NCBI GenBank assembly: GCA_016283075.1
Contig: JAEEMF010000030.1
Coordinates: forward strand, 1-7,304
Direction of reading: 5' to 3'
DNA: 7,304 bases
Origin: Bacilli bacterium
Lineage (GTDB): Bacteria; Bacillota_I; Bacilli_A; RF39; UBA660
Position 1 is the stretch's first letter, and each line of letters begins with the position of its first letter. Below the pieces are notes generated by a model. It ran no database searches. It was not told where the DNA came from and was given only the letters and a program-made list of their open reading frames with translations. The position numbers and the translations under genes were made by a program. Shown in pieces: positions 1 through 5,535 of the stretch.

Positions 1-129
1 AATCCAAGCACCTTCTTGAGCCATTAATCCGTATTCACCAAAGTGTAATTCAGTATTACCTTTAGCAACTCCGTCATAACGTAAACGGTGTGGACGACGA
101 TATTTAGTTCTTTTTGGAATTACTGCCAT
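1..129 (-). CDS. rplP: 50S ribosomal protein L16, N-terminal part (cut by window edge)
   Basis: The first 43 codons of L16 are present, starting at the ATG at 127-129 and running off the left edge with no stop. The translation opens MAVIPKRTKYRRPHR and continues to HFGEYGLMAQEGAWI, which follows the conserved L16 N-terminus (basic PKR.KYRR.HR, then FGEYGL.A.E..WI). L16 binds 23S rRNA near the A-site and the 5S region of the large subunit. The start is supported by a strong GGGAGGT Shine-Dalgarno sequence about 7 nt upstream and by the family N-terminus. The gene overlaps the end of rpsC by 26 bp in another frame, so its ribosome binding site lies inside rpsC coding sequence, which suggests translational coupling. 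Identity is secure even though only about a third of the usual length is visible. Confidence 0.95.
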   Translation of the reverse strand, partial: MAVIPKRTKYRRPHRLRYDGVAKGNTELHFGEYGLMAQEGAWI

Positions 130-784
130 CGTTATTACCTCCCTTATTTTTCTTTTCAGGAAGAATTTCACCTTTGTAAATCCATACTTTTACACCAATC
201 TTACCATATGTAGTATCAGCTTCTTTTTGAGCATAATCAATATCAGCTCTTAAAGTATGTAATGGTGTATTACCTTCTGTATAACCTTCAGATCTTGCCA
301 TATCAGCTCCACCTAAACGACCAGATACAGAAGTTTTAATTCCTTTTGCTCCTGCTTTAATAGCGTTTCTAATAGCTCTCTTTTGAGCGATTCTGAATGA
401 AACTCTATTTTCGATTTGATGAGCAATGTTTTCTGCAACAAGTGCTGCATCAATATCTGGGTTTTTAACTTCCATAATGGAAATTTGAATATCTTCTTTA
501 ATTAATTTATTTAATTCTTTAGTTAATTTTTCAATTTCATCTCCGCTGTGACCAATAACAACACCTGGTTTAGCAGTGTTAATAATAACATTAGTCTTTC
601 CAGCACTTCTTTCAATAAGAACACTTGAAACTGCTGCGTCTTTTAATTTACCTTGTAAAAATTTACGAATTTTAACATCATTATTTAAGAATCTTGCGAA
701 ATCTTTCTTTTCAGCATACCATCTAGATTCCCAAGTCTTATTGATTCCCATTCTAAGTCCGACTGGACTAACCTTTTGACCCAT
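104..784 (-). CDS. rpsC: 30S ribosomal protein S3
   Basis: This encodes 226 residues of S3, a head protein of the small subunit at the mRNA entry channel. The N-terminus MGQKVSPVGLRMGI is diagnostic. A KH type 2 domain follows, with PGVVIGHSGDEIE at residues 73-85. The conserved C-terminal half contains GRLGGADMARSE and GNTPLHTLRADIDYA. The GxxG loop reads GHSG (78-81), where most bacterial S3 proteins carry Lys or Arg in this loop. The start has an AAAGGAGGT ribosome binding site 6 nt upstream and lies 17 nt after rplV. The last eight codons and the stop overlap the start of rplP, giving a hydrophilic tail ending SNSKKN. The total is about eight residues longer than Bacillus S3 as I remember it. 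Confidence 0.97.
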   Translation of the reverse strand: MGQKVSPVGLRMGINKTWESRWYAEKKDFARFLNNDVKIRKFLQGKLKDAAVSSVLIERSAGKTNVIINTAKPGVVIGHSGDEIEKLTKELNKLIKEDIQISIMEVKNPDIDAALVAENIAHQIENRVSFRIAQKRAIRNAIKAGAKGIKTSVSGRLGGADMARSEGYTEGNTPLHTLRADIDYAQKEADTTYGKIGVKVWIYKGEILPEKKNKGGNNDGSNSKKN

Positions 785-801
785 CAGTTTACCTCCTTTG
801 C

Positions 802-1137
802 TTAATTTCTTTCACTTACGACAACAGTGATGTGGCTAGTTCTTTTCTTGATTGGATCCACATGTCCACGAGAACCCATTCTAGCTCTTTTCATTGTTTG
901 TCCTTCATTTATATATGCTTCTTTAACATATAAATTATTTTTATCTAAACCTAAATTATTTTCTGCATTTGCAGTAGCTGAAACTAATACTTTACGTATT
1001 AATCTTGAAGCTTCTTTATTTAAGTTAGCTAATATTCTATCTGCTTCGATAACACTCTTGTTACGAATTAAATCTATAACTAAACGAGCCTTACGAGGTG
1101 CAATTCTAACAGATTTTGCAACTGCTTTAGCTTCCAT
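802..1137 (-). CDS. rplV: 50S ribosomal protein L22
   Basis: This is a 111-residue L22, the normal length for the family. L22 binds 23S rRNA during early assembly, and its long beta-hairpin helps form the constriction of the peptide exit tunnel with L4. The N-terminal helical part carries RIAPRKARLVIDLIR (11-25). The hairpin runs from about EGQTMKR (78-84) to KRTSHITVVV (98-107). The hairpin length matches E. coli L22 without a gap, but its tip is divergent: RMGSRGHVDP (86-95) replaces the usual RPRA.GRA.R-type sequence. The start is preceded by GGGAGG with 6 nt spacing. It lies 26 nt after rpsS and 17 nt before rpsC, within the S10 operon. Confidence 0.97.
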   Translation of the reverse strand: MEAKAVAKSVRIAPRKARLVIDLIRNKSVIEADRILANLNKEASRLIRKVLVSATANAENNLGLDKNNLYVKEAYINEGQTMKRARMGSRGHVDPIKKRTSHITVVVSERN

Positions 1138-1163
1138 TTTAGTCCTCCCTTCCTGGTAACTAA

Positions 1164-1436
1164 TTATTTCTTATCTTTATCTGCGCCGTGTCCGCCAAAT
1201 TTACGTGTTGGAACAAATTCACCTAATTTGTGTCCAACCATGTCTTCTGTTACATAAACTGGAATAAAATCTTTACCATTATGAACAGCAAATGTAAGAC
1301 CTATAAAGTTTGGATAAATTGTAGAACGACGAGACCAAGTTTTAATTACTTCTTTTTTCTCAGATTCATTAGCTTTTGCAACTTTTTTAGCTAATGATTC
1401 ATCTATAAAAGGTCCTTTTTTTAAACTTCTTGCCAT
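1164..1436 (-). CDS. rpsS: 30S ribosomal protein S19
   Basis: This is a 90-residue S19, a protein of the 30S head that partners S13 and contacts the large subunit. The family signature is plain: MARSLKKGPFID at the N-terminus, then KTWSRRSTIYPNFIGLTFAVHNGK and HKLGEFVPTRKFGGHG near the C-terminus, followed by a short basic tail DKDKK. The length is typical for the family. The ribosome binding site (AAAGGA, about 8 nt before the ATG) is weaker than those of its neighbours. The gene lies 17 nt after rplB and 26 nt before rplV, the standard S10-operon position. Confidence 0.97.
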   Translation of the reverse strand: MARSLKKGPFIDESLAKKVAKANESEKKEVIKTWSRRSTIYPNFIGLTFAVHNGKDFIPVYVTEDMVGHKLGEFVPTRKFGGHGADKDKK

Positions 1437-1453
1437 TTAAACCATCCTTTCAA

Positions 1454-2287
1454 TTATTTACTATTTCTACGACGGACAATTAATTTGTCTGAAGCTTTTT
1501 TGTTTTTACGTGTTTTCATACCTAATGCTGGTTTACCCCAAGGAGTAACAGGTCCTTTACGTCCGATAGGAGCGCGACCTTCACCACCACCATGTGGGTG
1601 GTCATTAGGGTTCATAACAGAACCACGAACTGTTGGTCTAATACCCATATGTCTTTTACGACCAGCTTTACCAACTTTTACTAATTCATGATCGGCATTA
1701 CCAACTTCACCGATAGTAGCTCTACAAGTAGAAAGAACTTTTCTAACTTCACCACTAGATAAACGTAGTAATGTATATTTTCCTTCATTTCCTAAAATTT
1801 GAACACTTGAACCAGCAGAACGAGCAAGTTGTGCTCCTTTACCTTCTTTAAGTTCAACATTGTGTACCATTGTACCTTCAGGAATATTTCCAAGTGCTAA
1901 GCAGTTACCAACTTTGATATCTACTTTTTCTCCACTTTCAACTTTATCTCCAACTCTTAATCCTTTTGGAGCAATAATATATCTCTTTTCACCATCAGCA
2001 TAAGTTATTAAAGCAATGTTAGCAGTTCTATTTGGATCATATTCAATTGAGCTTACAGTTCCTACAACGCCATCTTTATTTCTTTTGAAATCAATGATTC
2101 TGTATTTTCTTTTAGCTCCGCCACCTTGGTGTCTAACAGTAATTCTACCTTGATTATTACGTCCACCATTTTTCTTTAATGTAACAACTAATGATTTTTC
2201 TGGAGTAGTCTTAGTAATTTCTTCATTTACTAATGTAGACATTCCACGAGTACCATTAGTCATTGGCTTGTATGTTTTTATTGCCAT
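1454..2287 (-). CDS. rplB: 50S ribosomal protein L2
   Basis: This encodes L2, a primary 23S rRNA-binding protein needed for subunit association and placed close to the peptidyl-transferase centre. I choose the ATG at 2285-2287, giving 277 residues beginning MAIKTYKPMTNGTRGM, the normal family start and the Bacillus L2 length as I recall it. The frame stays open to a TTG at 2303-2305, but that codon lies upstream of the AGGAGGA ribosome binding site at 2294-2300, which would then be translated as Gly-Gly, so the longer start is rejected. Conserved blocks include GRITVRHQGGGAKRKYR, the OB-fold/SH3-like centre, and the C-terminal NPNDHPHGGGEGR with the conserved functional histidine. It lies between rplW (21 nt upstream) and rpsS. 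Confidence 0.97.
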   Translation of the reverse strand: MAIKTYKPMTNGTRGMSTLVNEEITKTTPEKSLVVTLKKNGGRNNQGRITVRHQGGGAKRKYRIIDFKRNKDGVVGTVSSIEYDPNRTANIALITYADGEKRYIIAPKGLRVGDKVESGEKVDIKVGNCLALGNIPEGTMVHNVELKEGKGAQLARSAGSSVQILGNEGKYTLLRLSSGEVRKVLSTCRATIGEVGNADHELVKVGKAGRKRHMGIRPTVRGSVMNPNDHPHGGGEGRAPIGRKGPVTPWGKPALGMKTRKNKKASDKLIVRRRNSK

Positions 2288-2293
2288 GATTAA

Positions 2294-2300
2294 TCCTCCT
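2294..2300 (-). promoter_or_regulatory. Ribosome binding site that fixes the rplB start
   Basis: The minus strand reads AGGAGGA, separated by TTAATC from the ATG at 2285-2287. The spacing is right for this ATG. It excludes the upstream in-frame TTG at 2303-2305, which would place the site inside the coding sequence. Confidence 0.88.
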
Positions 2301-2308
2301 AACAATTA

Positions 2309-2584
2309 TTAAAGTTCGATTGAACTTCCTTCTTTTAATTTAACTATTGCTTTTTTTACTTTATTTGTTTTTCCAACATAACGTCCTACTCTTTTTCTTT
2401 TTGGACGAACATTAACAGTATTTACGCTTTCAACTTTAACATTGAATATAGCTTCAATAGCTTGTTTGATTTGTGTTTTATTTGCATTTGTATCAACACT
2501 GAAAGTGTAAGTGTTAGCATTTTGTGCTAAACTTGCAGATTTTTCAGTAACGATAGGTGCTTTAATAATATCTCTGTAATTCAT
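2309..2584 (-). CDS. rplW: 50S ribosomal protein L23
   Basis: This is a 91-residue L23, which sits at the exit of the peptide tunnel and forms the docking site for trigger factor and SRP. Typical features are the N-terminal YRDIIKAPIVTEKS, the central TYTFSVDTNANKTQIKQAIEAIFNVKV, and the loop with RPKRKRVGRYVGKT, followed by KKAIVKL. The length is normal. Its ATG shares one base with the TAA stop of rplD (TAATG at 2584), and its GAGGAGG ribosome binding site lies within the last codons of rplD, so translation of the two genes is probably coupled. Confidence 0.97.
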   Translation of the reverse strand: MNYRDIIKAPIVTEKSASLAQNANTYTFSVDTNANKTQIKQAIEAIFNVKVESVNTVNVRPKRKRVGRYVGKTNKVKKAIVKLKEGSSIEL

Positions 2585-3207
2585 TAAACAAGCGCCTCCT
2601 CAATAGCTTTAACAGCTTTTTCAGTAATAACCATATTATCTGATGCAACTACATCATAAGTATTGATTTCGTTAGCAGCTAATAATATAACGTTTTCTAA
2701 GTTTCTAGTAGCTAAAATAACTTCATCAGTTAATTCATCTACAACTAATAATACTTTCTTAGTTGCTTTTAAGTTATTTAAAGCAGCTTTAGCATCTTTA
2801 GTTTTATTTGATTCTAAATTGAAATTATCAACAACGATCATTTCACTTTCAATTACTTTGTAAGATAGAGCAGATTTTAAAGCTAATCTTCTTTCTTTTC
2901 TGTTCATCTTTTTAGCAAAACTTCTCATGTGTGGTCCAAATACTACACCACCACCTGGCCAGTGTGGAGATCTAATAGATCCTTGACGAGCACGTCCAGT
3001 TCCTTTTTGCTTCCAAGGTTTAATTCCACCACCACTAACTTCACTACGAGTTTTAGTTTCAGCAGTACCTTGTCTTTGATTATTGCGTGCTAATGTAATA
3101 GCGTCATATAAAACAGCATCGTTTGGTTCAATTCCCCAAACAGATTCATTTAAAGTAATGTCTCCTACTTTTTCACCTTTAATATTTAAAACAGTTTGTT
3201 TTTTCAT
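2584..3207 (-). CDS. rplD: 50S ribosomal protein L4
   Basis: This is a 207-residue L4, of normal length. L4 is an early assembly protein whose extended loop reaches the exit-tunnel constriction opposite L22. In E. coli it also represses its own operon, but no E. coli-type L4 leader is recognisable here. The tunnel loop is intact: SGGGIKPWKQKGTGRARQG at about residues 58-76, then PHWPGGGVVFGP (81-92). The downstream MNRKERRLALKSALS is also conserved. GGGAGG precedes the ATG with about 9 nt spacing, 17 nt after rplC. Its stop overlaps the start of rplW by one base. Confidence 0.97.
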   Translation of the reverse strand: MKKQTVLNIKGEKVGDITLNESVWGIEPNDAVLYDAITLARNNQRQGTAETKTRSEVSGGGIKPWKQKGTGRARQGSIRSPHWPGGGVVFGPHMRSFAKKMNRKERRLALKSALSYKVIESEMIVVDNFNLESNKTKDAKAALNNLKATKKVLLVVDELTDEVILATRNLENVILLAANEINTYDVVASDNMVITEKAVKAIEEALV

Positions 3208-3224
3208 TTATAATTCCTCCCTGC

Positions 3225-3971
3225 TTATTCAGCTGCTTCTTCAGCATTTTCTTCTGAAGCTTCTTCAGCAGTTTCTTCTACTGGTGTTTCTAAAGTAGAT
3301 TCATTTGCATATGAAACTAATTCTTCTCTTGCGTTAACAATGTTTTCATTTTTAACAGCTGTTCTAATAACAACTAGAGATTCTTTAGCTCCAGGTACAT
3401 TACCTTTAACTAGGATTACTCCATTTTCTAAATCAACAGCTACAACTTCTAAGTTTTGAATTGTAACAGTTAATTGTCCCATATGACCTGGTAATTTCTT
3501 ACCTTTAAAAACACGCATTGGTCTCATAGTTCCCATTGAACCTGGTCTTCTATGATAATGAGATCCATGTCCCATAGGTCCTCTTGATTGATTATGACGT
3601 TTAATAACGCCTTGGAACCCGTGACCTTTTGTAGTTCCAGTTACGTCAACAACTTCGCCAACTTCAAATAAATCAGCTTTAATTTCTTGACCTAAAGTGT
3701 AGTTAGCAGTTTCTACACCTCTGATTTCTTTAAAGAAGCGCTTAGGTGTTGTTTTAGCTTTATTAGTGTGACCAATAGAAGCTTTAGTAGTATTTTTTTC
3801 TTTTACTTCACTAAATCCTAATTGAATAGCTTCATATCCATCAGTTTCAGCTGTTTTGATTTGAGTTACTACGTTTGTACCAACTTCAATAACAGTAACT
3901 GGAACTAATTTACCAGATTTAGTAAATACTTGAGTCATTCCTTTTTTACGACCTAAGATTCCTTTTACCAT
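3225..3971 (-). CDS. rplC: 50S ribosomal protein L3 with acidic C-terminal extension
   Basis: L3 is one of the first proteins to bind 23S rRNA and sends a loop toward the peptidyl-transferase centre. Residues 1-207 are a standard bacterial L3: MVKGILGRKKGMTQVF at the N-terminus, TGTTKGHGFQGVIKRHN, the long loop with GHGSHYHRRPGSMG, then KGKKLPGHMG and KGNVPGAKESLVVIRTAVK. The protein then continues for about 41 more residues (208-248), with 14 Glu and only one basic residue, ending in an EE-x-A repeat. Typical Firmicutes L3 stops near residue 207-210, so this is an extension. AGGAGG lies 8 nt before the ATG. The gene is 19 nt after rpsJ and 17 nt before rplD. Confidence 0.97.
   Translation of the reverse strand: MVKGILGRKKGMTQVFTKSGKLVPVTVIEVGTNVVTQIKTAETDGYEAIQLGFSEVKEKNTTKASIGHTNKAKTTPKRFFKEIRGVETANYTLGQEIKADLFEVGEVVDVTGTTKGHGFQGVIKRHNQSRGPMGHGSHYHRRPGSMGTMRPMRVFKGKKLPGHMGQLTVTIQNLEVVAVDLENGVILVKGNVPGAKESLVVIRTAVKNENIVNAREELVSYANESTLETPVEETAEEASEENAEEAAE
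3231..3278 (-). repeat. Four imperfect 12-bp tandem repeats encoding the L3 acidic tail
   Basis: Four consecutive 12-bp units (3267-3278, 3255-3266, 3243-3254, 3231-3242 in coding order) each begin GAAGAA and end in an Ala or Ser codon. They encode Glu-Glu-Thr-Ala, Glu-Glu-Ala-Ser, Glu-Glu-Asn-Ala and Glu-Glu-Ala-Ala. A final GAA codon and TAA stop follow. The units differ at the third and fourth codons, so the array is degenerate but in register. Confidence 0.85.
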
Positions 3972-3990
3972 AATTCTTTCCTCCTAATAA

Positions 3991-4299
3991 TTAATAATTG
4001 ATTTGAATATCTACACCACTTGGAATTTCTAGATGAGTTAATGCATCAATAGTTTCCTTACTTGGGTTTGTGATATCAATAAGTCTTTTGTGAGTTCTCT
4101 TTTCAAATTGTTCACGAGAGTCTTTGTATTTGTGAACAGCTCTTAAAATAGTGATTTTTTCAACTTCAGTTGGTAGTGGTACTGGTCCACTTACTTCTCC
4201 ACCAGTTCTTTTAACAGTATCAACTATTTTAGCGCATGCACTATCAAGACTTTTGTGTTCAAAAGCTTTTAATTTGATACGAACTTTAGTTTTAGACAT
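3991..4299 (-). CDS. rpsJ: 30S ribosomal protein S10 (NusE)
   Basis: This is a 102-residue S10, the standard length. S10 is a 30S head protein and, as NusE, a partner of NusB in antitermination. It shows KVRIKLKAFEHKSLDSACAKIVDTVKRTGGEVSGPVPLPTE and HKYKDSREQFEKRTHKRLIDI, followed by LEIPSGVDIQI at the C-terminus, all family hallmarks. It is the first gene of the S10 operon and is preceded by a leader of about 128 nt with its own promoter. The ribosome binding site is AAAGGAGGA, 8 nt before the ATG. The next gene, rplC, starts 19 nt downstream. Confidence 0.98.
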   Translation of the reverse strand: MSKTKVRIKLKAFEHKSLDSACAKIVDTVKRTGGEVSGPVPLPTEVEKITILRAVHKYKDSREQFEKRTHKRLIDITNPSKETIDALTHLEIPSGVDIQINY

Positions 4300-4428
4300 A
4301 TTCGGTATCCTCCTTTCGCCTATATCTAGTATAGACTCGCTCCGTGTAAAAACCCGATTTTCAGTTTTAAATTATTTACAACTTAACCTGGTGTATCGGC
4401 AACCTCACACATCTACGCGTGCCACACA
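4300..4428 (-). ncRNA. Putative structured 5' leader of the S10 operon
   Basis: About 128 nt separate the predicted transcription start from the rpsJ ATG. The segment is clearly richer in G and C than the flanking DNA, as expected for a folded RNA. Helices I can draw by eye are GTGTG/TACAC around a GG-TTG-CC mini-stem (about 4391-4410); TGTAAA/TTTACA enclosing an AAAAC/GTTTT stem; and a 7-bp hairpin, GTCTATA with TATAGGC and loop CTAGA (4318-4336), immediately before the ribosome binding site. Ribosomal-protein operons of Firmicutes often carry autoregulatory leaders. The blocks GTGTGAGGTTGC and ACACGGAGCGAGTC look like conserved leader elements, but I could not compare them with other genomes. 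No terminator-like hairpin with a U-tract is present. Confidence 0.5.
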
Positions 4429-4434
4429 CTTAAA

Positions 4435-4463
4435 ATTATACTAGAAAAGTATAAATAAAACAA
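4435..4463 (-). promoter_or_regulatory. Sigma-A-type promoter of the S10 operon
   Basis: On the minus strand a perfect -10 TATAAT (4435-4440) lies 17 bp from a -35 TTGTTT (4458-4463; three of six consensus positions). The predicted start is near 4428. Upstream T/A tracts at 4467-4474, 4477-4482 and 4488-4493 are spaced by roughly one helical turn and could act as an UP element that compensates for the weak -35. Confidence 0.8.
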
Positions 4464-4501
4464 GCATTTTTTTTCATTTTTTGAACATTTTTTAAAAAGT
4501 G

Positions 4502-4527
4502 AAAAAAAACTTACAAAAATTGTAAGT
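4502..4527 (-). terminator. Intrinsic terminator of the rpsF-ssb-rpsR operon
   Basis: Downstream of the rpsR stop the minus strand forms ACTTACA...TGTAAGT (arms 4521-4527 and 4509-4515, extendable by one A-T pair) with a very short loop, followed by a run of eight T (4502-4509). The stem is AT-rich but the U-tract is strong. It lies 14 nt past the stop and about 40 bp upstream of the -35 of the S10 promoter, so it separates the two transcription units. Confidence 0.85.
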
Positions 4528-4541
4528 CTTAATAATCATAA

Positions 4542-4760
4542 TTATTTAACAAATGGTATTAAAGCCATGAATCTAGCTTTCTTAACTTCATTTGCAATAT
4601 GTCTTTGATGTTTTGAGCAAGCGCCAGTAATTCTTCTTGGTAAGATTTTACCTTTATCAGCACTGATGTATTTTTTCATAACTTCAACATCTTTATAATC
4701 TACAGTTTTACCTGCACACATTTGACATACTTTTTTCTTTTTTCTATAAAATTCTGCCAT
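4542..4760 (-). CDS. rpsR: 30S ribosomal protein S18, zinc-ribbon (C+) form
   Basis: This is a 72-residue S18, which pairs with S6 on the platform of the 30S subunit. The core VDYKDVEVMKKYIS...GKILPRRITGACSKHQR...KKARFMALIPFV matches the family from end to end. Cys12 and Cys15 (CQMC) together with Cys48 and His51 (CSKH) would make a zinc site. Bacillus subtilis and E. coli S18 lack the full set as I recall them, whereas many clostridial and mollicute S18 proteins have it. The AAAGGAGGA ribosome binding site lies 6 nt before the ATG, 16 nt after ssb. It is the last gene of the operon and is followed by a terminator. Confidence 0.97.
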   Translation of the reverse strand: MAEFYRKKKKVCQMCAGKTVDYKDVEVMKKYISADKGKILPRRITGACSKHQRHIANEVKKARFMALIPFVK

Positions 4761-4776
4761 TATTGTTCCTCCTTTA

Positions 4777-5232
4777 TTAATCTAGGAAATTATCATCGAT
4801 TGAAACAGTTTCTCCGAAATCTGCAAAAGGATCAGATTCAACACTCACATCATTAACTGGAGCATTACTTGACTGTGGATAATCATATGGCGCACTAGCA
4901 TTTGATGCTTGTCTTTGAGCTTTACTTTCTAAGAAGTTAACTTGATCAGCAACAACTTCTGTAGTATAAACTCTTGCACCATCTTTTTCATAACTTCCTG
5001 TTTGGATACGACCATCAACAGAAACTAAACTACCTTTATCTAAATATTGGCAAATATTTTCTGCTTGTTTTCTCCATGCAACGATTGTAATGAAATCAGC
5101 TTCTCTTTCTCCACTAGCATTATTAAAGTTTCTATTAACTGCTAAAGTGAATCTTGTAGTAGCAAGTCCATTACCTACTTGTCTTAATTCTGGTTTTGTA
5201 GTAAGTCTACCTACTAAACAAACTCTATTCAT
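4777..5232 (-). CDS. ssb: Single-stranded DNA-binding protein (SsbA type)
   Basis: This is a 151-residue SSB that coats single-stranded DNA during replication, repair and recombination. The OB-fold covers about residues 1-104: MNRVCLVGRLTTKPELRQ, then FTLAVNRNF, DFITIVAWRKQAENICQYLDKGSLVSVDGRIQTGSY and EVVADQVNFLE. A low-complexity linker rich in Ser, Asn and Ala follows, and then the acidic tail with SDPFADFG (133-140). The last residues are IDDNFLD rather than the usual DDDLPF-like tip that binds partner proteins; I checked the codons and the frame. AGAGGTG precedes the ATG. Its place between rpsF and rpsR, with 12- and 16-nt gaps, is the classic arrangement. Confidence 0.97.
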   Translation of the reverse strand: MNRVCLVGRLTTKPELRQVGNGLATTRFTLAVNRNFNNASGEREADFITIVAWRKQAENICQYLDKGSLVSVDGRIQTGSYEKDGARVYTTEVVADQVNFLESKAQRQASNASAPYDYPQSSNAPVNDVSVESDPFADFGETVSIDDNFLD

Positions 5233-5244
5233 TCTGCACCTCTA

Positions 5245-5535
5245 TTAATCTTCTAATTTAGTAATTAAATGACGAACGATGTCATTACTAATTAAAGCTA
5301 AACGATCAAATTCTTTAATAGCTTTGTCATCAGAAGCTTCAAGTGTAGTTACATAATAGTAACCAGTTTTGAAATCTTTAATTTCATAAGCTAATTCTCT
5401 TTGACCCATTTCTTTAGTGTCAGTAACAGTAGCTCCGTTAGAAGTTAAAACTTTTTCAAATTCTTTTGCAACTTTTTTAATTTCTTCTTCGCTTAAAGTT
5501 GGTCTAACAATAAACATAATTTCGTATTTTCTCAT
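5245..5535 (-). CDS. rpsF: 30S ribosomal protein S6
   Basis: This is a 96-residue S6, the usual Firmicutes length. S6 binds S18 and the central domain of 16S rRNA. It begins MRKYEIMFIVRPTLSEEEI and contains GQRELAYEIKDFKTGYYYV (44-62), a strand-loop-strand typical of the ferredoxin-like fold, and ends NDIVRHLITKLED. It is the first gene of the rpsF-ssb-rpsR operon. Its GGGAGGTG ribosome binding site can pair with an upstream CTCCTT element, so translation may be feedback-controlled by the S6:S18 dimer. Confidence 0.97.
   Translation of the reverse strand: MRKYEIMFIVRPTLSEEEIKKVAKEFEKVLTSNGATVTDTKEMGQRELAYEIKDFKTGYYYVTTLEASDDKAIKEFDRLALISNDIVRHLITKLED

Noticed and set aside
576..1159. Plus-strand open frames opposite rpsC and rplV
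   Set aside because: They lie antisense to strongly conserved ribosomal protein genes, have no convincing ribosome binding site or promoter, and their products resemble no family I know.
1485..1691. Plus-strand open frame opposite rplB
   Set aside because: It is a shadow of the conserved L2 C-terminal codons, with no initiation signals of its own.
2288..2305. Six-codon N-terminal extension of L2 from a TTG at 2303-2305
   Set aside because: The extension would contain the ribosome binding site as coding sequence. The family start MAIK and normal length are given by the ATG at 2285-2287.
2663..3298. Plus-strand open frames opposite rplD and the rplC tail
   Set aside because: Their Leu/Ser-rich products are what the reverse complement of Lys/Glu-rich coding sequence gives. 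There is no supporting signal.
4383..4412. Nine-codon leader ORF in the S10 leader (minus strand, MCEVADTPG then TAA)
   Set aside because: It has no ribosome binding site, and its bases coincide with the GTGTG/TACAC hairpin. A structured RNA explains the sequence better than a leader peptide.
4151..4444. Plus-strand open frame opposite rpsJ and its leader
   Set aside because: It runs antisense to S10 and across the S10 promoter and leader, with no ribosome binding site or family resemblance.
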